64,000 nucleotides of DNA from Cordylochernes scorpioides (lineage: Eukaryota; Arthropoda; Arachnida; Pseudoscorpiones; Chernetidae). This document shows, one piece after another, positions 11,501-23,500 of this stretch (position 1 is the first letter of the stretch; each line of letters begins with the position of its first letter). The notes under the pieces are model-generated. The model was not told where the DNA came from and searched no databases. It was given only the letters and a program-made list of their open reading frames with translations. The stretch covers positions 90,008,906-90,072,905 of the forward strand of contig CP092876.1 in the NCBI GenBank assembly GCA_030710605.1, in the 5' to 3' direction. A program made the position numbers and the translations under genes.

Positions 11501-14500
11501 CTTATCTTCATCCTGAAGATTTGCCATATACTTTTCGATGAGTTTATAGCTCGTTCTTATCATATTTTCAGAAGGAGTTTCTTCATCCAACTCCGCTTCT
11601 GCCTTTTTAATCAACTTAGAAATAGTCGTTCTTAGAACGGCTCTACTTCTTATTGGCGCTTCATTTTCTAGACTTGCTTTTGTTCTTAACTTGACGTAAC
11701 TTAACGCACTATACCTCCGTTTTATCTTTTGAATCCAATTTGCAAAACTTTCTAAAAGCCTCGTTTACATAAATTATTTTGATATAATCTTACTTAAATT
11801 TGCATAGGCCTTTTTTCTTGATTCTCTTAATATCAACAAATTGAATTTACGAATTTTAAACCTTTAACTTCCAATCAAGATTGACTTCTACTAAATCCTG
11901 TAACTATAATCTTGTAGCCTTAATCCGCTCGAGGGACCAATATGTTAGCCAATCTTCTTCTGGCTGGTTCTCTGATGCTCACTCTTCTGCGTAGAGGTAT
12001 AGGCAGCGCAGAGGTCTTCTTCTAAAATGAAGCGTGCTCTCCGAGCTCTAACTATTGTGAAGTCACCAGTCTCACAAAGCTCAACTTAACACACATTTTA
12101 TTTCCAAGCACACTATATATACAATCAAACACACACACGTGACCAGGCACTCCTGGTCAAATATAATAAAACATTTACACAGAGTAACAATCAAAATAAA
12201 CTCTAACAATGATGATGATATATTTTTATTCACAGATTAATAGGATATATATATATACTAGCTGAATGACCCGGGCAACGCCCGGTTTCCCCCTCCCCCC
12301 CCCCCCCCCCCTCCCCGTTTAAATGCTTTTATTCAAATACTATTCGTTACAATTATAAATTGGCGCCGTGGATGTCATTCTTGTGAAACGTCCCGCTCTA
12401 AACTCTGTGTCTGAGAAGCGATATTTTTATAAAAAAATAATCTGGCTTTGTGTCTTCTGCTCGAATGAATGTTTTTCTGATAGAATTTTGTTCCTGCATA
12501 CTAAAAATGAACTAGCTTTACCCGTGGTCTCTGCTTTTTGGAATTTTTCCGGATATAATTTTGTATTTGATAATCAAATATGATACAGCAATTTTGTCAT
12601 AATCATTTTCTGACTAAAAAAAAACAACTATTTTTGCCCAGAACCTGTCAATTTCAATTTTTCTTGGCTAAAAATGCGACAAATATTTCTTCCATATTTT
12701 TTTCTATGTCTTAAAACACGTTTTACATGTACATTAGGTCAGCTGATATTACCTCCCATCTTCACCGCTAGAGGCGCTGCTTGCGAGCGAAAGAGCAAAT
12801 TTGCAACTCAAATTTACAAATAACTCGAAGAATATTCGGGATAGGGACCTGAAATATTCAATATAAGTTTTTCCAGATTCTAATATACATACTGCTAAAA
12901 TTTCAGTCATATTAGTTACGTATTTTACGTATATTACGTAAAAGCATTCCATTCACAAAAGCAAACGGTGACCAAATTGATGACTCTGATACTTGTATAT
13001 TTTAATAATAATAATATAGATGAGTTTTAAAAATTGTAAAAAAAATGCATCGGCCGATAATCAAACCTGTGCCGCCTGCGTGGCAGGTGAGCATTCTACC
13101 ACTGAACCACCGATGCTTATAAGAAATGGCCATATTTGGGTATTTATTCCATTCACAAAAGCAAACGGTGACAGAATTGTTGATTGATGACTCTGATACT
13201 TGTATATTTTAATATATTCAAAACAAAGAGCATTTGATTTAGATTACACAACATAATTTGATATTGAAACAATTTTAAATTTATAAATCTCTAAAATATT
13301 GGAACCTATTAAGTTATCAAACCTCTCACTTACTAGAAAATGTACAAAAGGAAAATTCCATTCCTCTTGGTGCTATGAAAAGTTCATAAATTTATTTAAA
13401 AAATCCAGTGTGTGTTAAATTAATCAAAATTTGTTTTTAATTTTACAACTGAACGTTGTATATGGCTTCAATGGATGCATTTTTCTTTATTTCACAATAT
13501 TATTTCATTAATTCTCCTTCATATTCTATTCTATATATACTCATGTGTGAATTTTTGCAGAAGGAGTCTGGCAGAAGAACCTATGTCTGAATACCTGGAA
13601 TCTCCCATTGACTCTAATGCCGTCAAAAGTTTACAAGGAAGGTAAAACTCTCCTGAAACACCAAAATAATAATGAAATATAATGTATAAGCTGTTTGGTG
13701 TATATATCTTCATAATTAAGAATGAGATTTGTATAAATTGTTTATTAAACTTTATATGAATCTTTTTACATCATGTTGTTTAAATTCTGCCTCTTTATTG
13801 TTCTTGTTTATGATGATGATATATTTTTATTCACAGATTAATAGGATATATATATACTAGCCGAATGACCCGGGCAACGCCAGGTTTTTCCCCGTTTAAA
13901 TGCTTTTATTCAAATACTATTCGTTACAATTATAAATTGGCGCCGTGGATGTCATTCTTGTGAAACGTCCCGCTCCAAACTCTTGGTCTGAGAAGCGTTA
14001 TTTTTATAAAGAAATGATCTGGCTTTGTGTCTTCTGCTCGAATGAATGTTTTTTTTTTTTAGAATTTTGTTCCTGCATACTAAAAATGAACTAGCTTTAC
14101 CTGTGGTCTCTGCTTTTTGGAATTTTTCTGGATATAATTTTGTATCTGATAATCATATATGATACAGCAATTTTGTCATAATCATTTTCTGACTAAAAAA
14201 AAACAACTATTTTTGCCCAGAACCTGTCAATTTCAAATTTTCTCGGCTAAAAATGCGACAAATATTTCTTCCATATTTTTTTCTATGTCTTAAAACACGT
14301 TTTACATGTACATTAGGTCAGCTGATATTACCTCCCATCTTCACCGCTAGAGGCGCTGCTTGCGAGCGAAAGAGCAAATTTGCAACTCAAATTTCCAAAT
14401 AACTCGAAGAATATTCGGGATAGGGACCTGAAATATTCAATATAAGTTTTTCCAGATTCTACTATACATACTGCTAAAATTTCAGTCATATTAGTTATGT

Positions 14501-17500
14501 ATTTTGCGTATATTACGTAAAAGCATTCCATTCACAAAAGCAAACGTTGACCGAATTGATGACTCTGATACTTGTATATTTTAATAATAATAATATAGAT
14601 GAGTTTTAAATATTGTAAAAAAAATGCATCGGCCGGTGCACCCGGTGAACCCGGGCCGCCTGCGTGGCAGGCGAGCATTCTACCACTGAACATCCGATGC
14701 TTATAAGAAATGGCCATATTTGGGTATTTATTCCATTCACAAAAGCAAACGATGACAGAATTGTTGATTGATTGTTGATTCATGACTCTGATACTTGTAT
14801 ATTTTAATATATTCAAAACAAAGAGCATTTGATTTAGATTACACAACAAAATTTGATATTGAAACAATTTTAAATTTATAAATCTCCAAAATATTGGAAC
14901 CTATTAAGTTATCAAACCTCTCACTTACTAGAAAATGTAAAAAAGGAAAATCCATTCCTCTTGGTGCTATGAAAAGTTCATAAATTTATTTTTAAAATCC
15001 TGTGTGTGTTAAATTAATCAAAAATTGTTTTTAATTTTGCGACTGAACGTTGCATATGGCTTCAATGGATGCATTTTTCTTTATTTCACAATATTATTTC
15101 ATTAATTCTATGTTCTAAATTCTATATATATTTATGTGTGATGTTGTGCAGACGGAGCCTGGCAGAAGAACCTATGTCTGAAGATCTGGAATCTCCCATT
15201 GACTCTAATGCCGTCAAAAGTTTACAAGGAAGGTAAAACTCTCCTGAAACACCAAAATAATAATGAAATATAATGTATAAGCTGTTTGGTGTTTATATTT
15301 TTACTAGCCGAATGACCCGGGCAACGCCCGTGTTTTACCCGACTGTAGATGTTACAACGGTGATCCTTAGGTCGCTGGTTCAAATCCGGCTCGAGGGAGC
15401 CGGCGAGCACGTGACCTCCCTGTGCGCGCGCATCCGTGACAGAGGCGGCCGGCCGATGAGGAAAGACGGTCGTGACTATATATATTAATACATTTTGTGT
15501 AGAAATAGGATTAGTTGACTTTATAAGGTAAACTTATTCATACAGTTTGTATCCCTCGATAGCTCAGTTGGCAGAGCGGAGGACTGTAGATGTTACAACG
15601 GTGATCCTTAGGTCGCTGGTTCAAATCCGGCTCGAGGGAGTTTTTTTTTTTAATTTTTATTGGCTGCCGGCGAGCACGTGACCTCCCTGTGCGCGCGCAT
15701 CCGTGACAGAGGCGGCCGGCCGATGAGGAAAGACGGTCGTGACTATTTATATTAATAATTAAGAATGAGATTTGTATAAATTGTTTATTAAACTTTATAC
15801 GAATCTTTTTACATCATGTTGCTTACATTCTGCCTCTTTATTGTTCTTGTTTATGATGATGATATATATTTATTCACAGATTGATAGGATATATATATAT
15901 ATATTTGAAAATAGAGCAATCCATATTTAATTCATTAGATAATAAAAGGCATATATTGGATTTAATAAAATATTTATTTTGCCAATATTTCGGCTGGCTG
16001 AACGCCAACCTTTATCGAGGCATTACATCTTTGTATACACAAACTCAGCGCCACATAGTGTTACAATATCACAGTTGAAATAATTTAAAATATAAAGTAG
16101 GTGGGGGAATTTTGTGCATGAAAAAATAATCAAAAATTACAATCAGAATAAATTAAAAATCTTTAAAATATTAAAGGAAAAATAATGAGGCCTATCTTAT
16201 ATATTTAAAATATTTGTAAAAAGTACATAAAATATAATTCATTAATAATTCATTAAGAGATAAATGTAAAAATATATGTATCTATTAAAACATTTGAAAT
16301 TATTTAAAATGATATAAACAAAAACTATGAATCTTTTTTTTTTTAAGTTTAACAATAAAATGTGTGTATTTAAAAATTCATTTCAAAATTTTTTCGAGAC
16401 CGATTCATCTATAAGTAAAAGTTTTTATAAAAATGCATTAAAATGGAAGTTAAAATAATTTAGGATAAATAAATGAGGAAAATAAATTTTTAAAAATGGA
16501 AACTGTTGTATAGTTATTGTTGTATAGTTATTATTTAATTAAACATTACTCACCAGATGAAATTATATTACAAATTATTTATTACACTTTATATTTATAT
16601 TTTTACATCAACACGTTGTTTATATTATACATCGTGTATTATTGTTTATGATGATGATCTATTATATATTTTAAAACACAGAATACTACATTCCCTCCTT
16701 CCTTTAGATGAAAGGAATCATGTCTTTATATCTTGATGATGGCTTGACGACTCTTCCACTCCTGGTGATCACGGGTTCCTTGGTAGTCGGCAAGGGTGGA
16801 GAAACCTCTGGTGGCAACTGGTGAAGAGCCTCGGCATCAAGTCTATCTGAAACAACTGGGTTAAATGTAGACCCTGTTCTACTTGAACTTGGTCGGTTTA
16901 AAGAAGTGTCCTTGTCTTGGTTTGAGGAATTATCATCTGGTATTTGTACATCAGAAGAGTTGAGGTGTTCAATTCTTGTCGAATCTGAACTAAGATTTTC
17001 CTGGCTCTCTTCTGGAATCAAGTCAGAAATGCCTTGATTGGTCTCTTGAGTAGGAACATGTTTCAAATGTTTAGCATTTCTATGAATTATTTTCCCATTT
17101 TTAGTGTTGACTAATTTAAAAGAATTTATTGAAGTGTTTTCAAGAATGACATGATGTTCTGATCTGAAATTTGAATCAAGTTTTCCATTATTTGGATTTG
17201 CCACATAAACTAAATTTCTAATTTCAAAATTATGAGGACTAGCTTTCCGAATTATATCATTATATGTTTTCATTTTTTCTTTGTAGACCATATTGAATTC
17301 TTTGATGTTGGATTCATCTTCTTCTGCATCATTAACAAGTGAGCTTAATTTAGTTTTGATTTCTCTTGAAAATAATAGGAATGCTGGAGTCTTTCCTGTA
17401 GATCTGTTTGGAGTAGTTCGGTAAGACATTAAAATTCTGGATAAATCTTCTTTCCAATCTTTCCCTTCTTCAGAACTTGAATTGAATTGTTTCTTTAGAA

Positions 17501-20500
17501 ATCTATGGAATATTTCTATCTTCCCATTACTTTTTGGGTAATAGGGTGAGGCTTTGATGTGCCTGATTCCACATTCTTTTAAAAATCTTTCCATTGATGT
17601 ACTTACAAACTGTAAGCCATTATCTGTTACAACTTCATGTGGATAACCATGTCTTGCAAAAATCTCCATCAATTTTTTAATAATTGTCTTGCTGGAAATG
17701 TCTTCTATTATCATTGCTTCAGGATATGAAGAATAGTAGTCGATCACTGTTAAAACATAATGATGGCCAATTGGACCAACTATGTCAATTCCAAGTTTCA
17801 TCCAAGGTTTTGATGGTAACGGAACTATTTGCAATGGTTGATCATTTATCAATGGTTGATTCCTTACACAAATTGGACAGTTTCTAATCAAATTTTCAAT
17901 GTCAAAGTCCATGTTTATCCAAAAATATTTTTCTCTTAACAGTTGTTTGGTTCTTGTCATTCCTTGATGTGTTTCATGTGCAATTCTCAAGACTCTCTTT
18001 ATTAGTTTTGAAGATAGCAAAATTCTACTTCCTTTTAAGATAAGATTATCAAAAATTGAGAGTTCATCTTTAAACTTATAAAAACATTTGAATTCTTCAT
18101 TCAAAGGATATGGCCAAACTCCCTTTTGAACCATATCTTTCAGTTTTTGAAACAAAGGATCTTGCTCTGTACAAACTTTTATCTCTTTCAAAGACAGTGC
18201 TTGAAGCTCTTCAGAAGTGATGGATAAGACTTTATGAACATAGTCCTCCAGCCATTTTTCATCACTTGTGTTAGAAAGAGGTTGTCTTGAAAATATATCT
18301 GCAATATTTTGCTTTCCTTGAATGAATTCAATTTCAAAGTCATATGGTTGTAATCTCCAACTCAATCTTTGAATTCTTGGAGGCAAAACAGCTCCATTTT
18401 TAGGATTCAGCATATAGATTAGAGGTTTGTGATCTGTTTTTAACACAAATTTCCTTCCCCAAATATAGGTGTTAAAATGTTCAATTGCCCATACACATCC
18501 CAATGTCTCTTTTTCTATTTGTGAATATCTTTTTTCAGTATCAGTTAAGGATCTGCTGGCATATGCAATGGGTCTTTTAATGCCATTTTGTTGTGTTTGT
18601 ATTAATACTGCTCCAAGACCAATAGGGCTTGCATCTGTGATTAATTCAGTTGGTGAGTTCAAGTTGTAATATGCTAAGCATGGCTCTTTTGTTAGTGACT
18701 CTTTAAGATCCTGAAATGCTTTATTTGTTTTCAAATCCCAATTCCACCTAACATTTTTTCTAGTCAAATTATTTAGAGGTTCTGCCAATTTAGAAAAATT
18801 AGGTATGAATTTTCTTAAAAACCCACAAGTTCCTAAGAATGACCTTAACATCTCAATATTTTTTGGTATTGGAAAATTTAAGACTGCTTCTATTTTCCTA
18901 TTATCAGGTTTAATACCTTCACTACTAACAATGTGACCTAAAATATCCAATTCTTCCATGGCAAATTTGCACTTATTCCTGTTGAGCCTAATGCCTACTT
19001 TATCAAATCTTTGTAAGACTTTTCTAAGCCTTTCTTCTAGTTCTTGTCTATCTTTGGCGTAAACAACGACATCGTCCAAGTAACAAATTACACCTTTCAA
19101 ATCAAGCAAAATTGAATCCATTCCTTTCTGATATGCCTCTGGAGCACTTGATAGACCAAAAGGAACTTTACAAAATCTGTAACAACCACGGTGCGTGATG
19201 AAAGTTGTAAGGGGTCTTGATTGAGGGTCTAAGTCAACCTGCCAAAACCCTTTTTTTGCATCCAGCTTTGCAAATACTTTAGCACCTTTAAGGGCATGTA
19301 ACATATTGTCAATTGTAGGAATTGGGTGTCTTTCTCTCAATATTGCTTTATTCACTTCCCGAAGGTCTATGCATAGTCTAATTTCCTCACTATCCCTTTT
19401 TGGAACAACTATTATGTTAGAAACCCATTCAGAACCTTGATGCACTTCTTCAATGATTCCATTCTCTAGCATCTTATCAAGCTCTTGATTTACTGCTTCT
19501 ACCATTGCATAAGGTATACGACGGCATCTCTGGGCAATGGGCCTATAGTTGTCTTTCAATGTCACTTTATGACTATAGCCTTTTATAGTTCCAAGTCCAT
19601 GGAAAAGATGTTCATGTTCTTGAACAAGAGTTTCTATATTAGTAGACATTGATTCATTTACATGATTTACCCTTTTAATTATACCTAGTTCAAAACTAGC
19701 CTTGCCTCCCAACAAAGATTCAACTTTTTTATCAATCACATAAATTTCTTCTGAAACTGAATTTTCTTTCCAAGAAATCACAGCATTGAAATAACCATAA
19801 CATGGAAGAGGTCTATCTTGACCATAGGCAAAAAAGGTTCGGGTGGTGTCATGTAATTTTGGCATAATTTTATGGCCATATAATTCAAGCATCTTATTAT
19901 AGCTTATGAAAGTTCTATCACTCCCTGTATCAATTATCATATTTATTTCACTACCATCTATTTGCACTTTTTCTTTATTTTCAGCACCTGTATAGTAGGT
20001 ATATTCATCTGAACTTTCACCTACTTCAGTCTTATTTTCTTCTTGTATGGTCTTAACTTTAGTTTGATTGAAATTTTTGTGGTTTCTATTATTATTTTGA
20101 TTTGGGCGGTTCCTGCAAGCTCTAAAAAGATGTCCTAATTTATTGCAATATGAACAAGTCATTTTTTTAGCACCACATTCTTGTGCTGAATGTGTATCTA
20201 ATCCACAGCGATAACATTTAGGCTTTGAGGCACCTGAAAATGATGGGGTACCTTGATTAGTGAATCTACCTTTGTTGAAATTATTAGCATTATAGTGCTT
20301 TTTAGGTTTATTTTGAACTCTATTTAGTGTTTGATCATTTTGAGGTTCAAGAAGTCTAATTTCTTTTCTAGAAATTTCTAACATTCTAGCAATATCAATG
20401 GTTTTTGACAGTGTCAAATTTTCTTGTTGCAACAATTTTTCTTTAAGTTTTTTTGTTGTTACATTTTTCAATTATTTGGTCTCTTATCATATCAGCTTCT

Positions 20501-23500
20501 AAATTACCAAATTCACAAGATTTAGAAAGCTCTCTTAAAGAAATTAGGTAGTTGTCGATCGATTCATCATCTTTCTGGACTCTTTGTCTAAATTTAAATC
20601 TCTCAGTGACCACATTTTTATGAGGTGTGAAATATTTATCTAAAGCCATTTTAGTTTGTTCATAATTTTCCTTTTCATCTGGCAAGTTGAAAAATATACG
20701 TGGTACATTTGGCCCTAAACAATGCAATAGAGTTGCTCTCTTAATTTCATCCGATTTTTTTGAAATTCCAGATGCTATTTCAAAAATGGCATAGGATTCC
20801 ATCCATTGCTTATATTCCGCAAATAAATTGCTTGCATTCATATTTATGGGTAACGGTGGCGTCAGGTTGGCTGCCATACTTGTTTTTTTTTTTATTTTAG
20901 GGCTACAGTTATATTTTCAAATTCTCGTCGCCAATTTATGTTGTATAGTTATTGTTGTATAGTTATTATTTAATTAAACATTACTCACCAGATGAAATTA
21001 TATTACAAATTATTTATTACACTTTATATTTATATTTTTACATCAACACGTTGTTTACATTATACATCGTGTATTATTGTTTATGATGATGATCTATTAT
21101 ATATTTTAAAACACAGAATACTACAGAAACTGAAAATGTTTAATGTATTGCATGCAATATGTTATATGTATAATGTATCAATACTTTTGTGTTTTGAAGC
21201 GATAAATGTAAAAAATTAAACAAATGGTGTGTATAATTTACAGGTTATTACTAATGTGTGACAATAGAATTTAAGAAATTGCGGGTATTACAATATTTAA
21301 AAATTCATTAAAGCAAAAAAATTAAATAAAAACAATGTCATGTAATTAAAACGGCACCTCTCCCTTTAAAGTAGTATAATATAAGTCAATTTAAAAAAAA
21401 AATTAACAAAATGAAATTTAAAAAAAATTAAGAAGATCTAAATGGTGTGTAAATGTCTGGTAAATCAATTTTCCTATTTATGCTTTCTTTGTCTTTTGCA
21501 GAGGCCCAGCTTTCTAAGAACAATCGGCAGTGTTTTTCTTTAATGTTCTGGTATATAATGGCTGTATTTTCAAAGTCAGGAGTGTGGTTGTTTTTTAGTG
21601 CATGATCTACAAGGAGAGATAGTGGGTTGTAATTCCTTAGTCCTGATTTGTGTTGATTTAAACGATCTTTAAGTGGTTTGCTGGTTTCACCTATATAATT
21701 AGCTTGGCAATTGTTATAAGGAATTTTGTAAATTACGTTGATTTTGTTTTCCATTTTGTTAATTTGTTTAGTGTCTGGATGGCGTAAGGCCTTTTTTAAA
21801 ATTAAAGAAGATTGATAGGTATTAATGATATTGTATCTCTTTAGGACTCTGGCGATGCGTTCAGAGCCGTAGCTGTAGGGCAGGGAGCAGTAAAGTTTTT
21901 TTGATTGATCAGGGGTGTTATTTAAAGGTGGAGATTTTGGTTTATAAAAATGTTTTTCGACAAATTTGCTAGGGATATTGTTGTTTTTTAATTCTCTGAA
22001 GATTCTATTTCTCTCCACTATATCATTAATATTTGAAGAACAATGTGTATCTAATATTTTGGAGAGAGCTTTAACCACAGCGATTTTATGATGAATTTAA
22101 TTTAATTTATTCTGATTGTCATTTTTGATTATTTTTTCATGCACAAAATTTCCCCACCTACTTTATATTTTTAATTATTTCAACTGTGATATTGTAACAC
22201 TATGTGGCGCTGAGTTTGTGTATACAAAGATGTAATGCCTCGATAAATGTTGGCGTTCAGCCAGCCGAAATATTGGCAAAATAAATATTTTATTAAATCC
22301 AATATATGCCTTTTATTATCTAATATATATATTTAACATAAACATTGTAATATTACTGAGCATTTTGATGTTGGTTTCAATGCATACAGTTGCAGAATAT
22401 TTCAGATATATTTTCATTTCACCATCTCAATTCACAAATTCTTCTTTTTTTAATATTTATATCATCATCTCTGTTATGTCTTTATATTTAAATTACTGAC
22501 ATTTCTTTACACACAAATACAAAAACAATTTATTCTCGAAACATCTTTTGATTACCACATGGATGATGATGATAAAACAGAATATAAACAATCAATGATA
22601 ATTAATACACAACAACTCCTCCCCATTAAGTCAAACACCAATCAGATGTCAAAAATCTTAGTAGGCTTCCTTATTCTTGAGGACCTCCTCAAGACAGGCT
22701 GCGGAGTCACTGCAGGAGACTCTATTGCTGGAGCATCTTGGGTTTCTTCGCTCTCAGGTGGCACTTGTGGAGTCGACGATGTAGAAGGCAAGGATTCATT
22801 TTCTCCACAGCTCCTTACCTGATCCAAGTGTCTATTGATAACTCTTCCATCATCAGTTTCCACTTTAACTGAGACAGGGCCTGTTTTTTCACAGACCACT
22901 CCAGGTAGCCATTTAGGACCATGGTAATTCCTAGCCACAATCTCTTGTCCTTCTTCCACCGCACTATGGGGTCTCCATGTTCTCATGAATTTTTCTTCTT
23001 GTTTATTCCTCTCCTCAGAGACAATTTCTGGATGACATTTATTCAGAAGACATTTTAAATTCCTATTCATTAGAATCTGAGCTGGAGATTTTTGGGTTGT
23101 GTTATTGATAGTTATTCTCATTGTCAAGAGAGATCTAGCCAACCTGGTTGACCAATCACCATTGTCATTTTTTCTAAGAAATTTTTTCAAGAATGTCTGA
23201 AATTGATCGGAAGTAAAAGAAGTTCCGTTATCCGAAACAATTACATCTGGCAAACCATGAGTAGCAAACATTTTTCTTAAAACTTTAATGGTAATATCAG
23301 CAGAGGTTGATGGCACGATTTTTGCTTCTGTCCATTTTGAAAAAGCATCTACTGCTACTAAAAATAATTTTCCTTGAAAGGGACCAGCATGGTCGATGTG
23401 TAATCTTGACCAAGGTCTGGAAGGCCAAATCCAGGGGTATACACTAGTCTTTGGTGGATCATGACTACAAGACAAACAGATTCTACAATTAGATACCAAT

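Larger units (their letters stand above)
4080..12208 (-). mobile_element. BEL/Pao LTR retrotransposon, non-autonomous, with nested gypsy
   Basis: The LTRs (4080-4300 plus 7338-7387, and 11943-12208) start TGTTAGCC and end CTAACA and look identical by eye. The target duplication is ATGAT on both sides, and the empty site is preserved in the paralogous unit near 13811. The minus-strand primer site at 11925-11939 and a purine tract (ACTCGGGGAGGAA) next to the left LTR fit. Coding pieces from 11614 down to 7382 are gag N-terminus, RT fingers, RT thumb, RNase H, integrase and integrase C-terminal domain. Protease, the RT catalytic centre and much of the integrase core are missing. It inserted in an intron of gene A, antisense to it. 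Confidence 0.85.
13216..14812 (+). repeat. 1.6-kb tandem unit carrying a peptide exon and a Helitron (unit 2)
   Basis: Starts ATTCAAAACAAAGAGCATTT. The same start occurs at about 3480 (unit 1, later split by the BEL insertion) and 14813 (unit 3, partial). Each unit holds one 81-nt coding exon about 345 bp in. Units 1 and 2 also carry the Helitron and a tRNA-Gly-like sequence. Confidence 0.8.
15304..15760 (-). mobile_element. Helitron-like insertion holding tRNA-Tyr sequences
   Basis: Begins (+ strand) with CTAGCCGAATGACCCGGGCA, the reverse of a Helitron 3' end, and interrupts the intron sequence that is continuous at 3967 and 13697. Inside are a 3' half and a full tRNA-Tyr gene, each followed by the same 90-bp GC-rich sequence (CCGGCGAGCACGTGACCTCC...). 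The 5' end is not clear (possible TC near 15760). Confidence 0.5.
16504..21125 (-). mobile_element. Ty3/gypsy retrotransposon, young, nearly intact
   Basis: LTRs of 187 bp (16504-16690 and 20939-21125), TGTTGTATAG to ATACTACA, differing by one base (TATATT versus TACATT). Target duplication GAAAC on both sides. The minus-strand primer site TGGCGACGAG lies just inside the right LTR and the purine tract AAAGGAAGGAGGGAATG just inside the left one. Gag and Pol are complete apart from one frameshift. It lies in an intron of gene A, antisense to it. Confidence 0.9.
15904..22330 (-). mobile_element. Penelope-like element with inverted termini, split by a gypsy
   Basis: The two ends (about 15904-16170 and 22085-22330) are inverted copies of each other, each containing the phrase GGCTGAACGCCAACC or its complement and a hammerhead-like motif. 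A GIY-YIG endonuclease fragment at 21428-22078 reads on the minus strand toward the 15.9-kb end. The RT part is missing. The gypsy at 16504-21125 inserted later. Confidence 0.55.

Noticed and set aside
13531-13713. Minus-strand frames over peptide exons, e.g. 13531-13713 and 51665-51850
   Set aside because: Shadows of the real + strand exons. Splice sites and repeat structure support the + strand.
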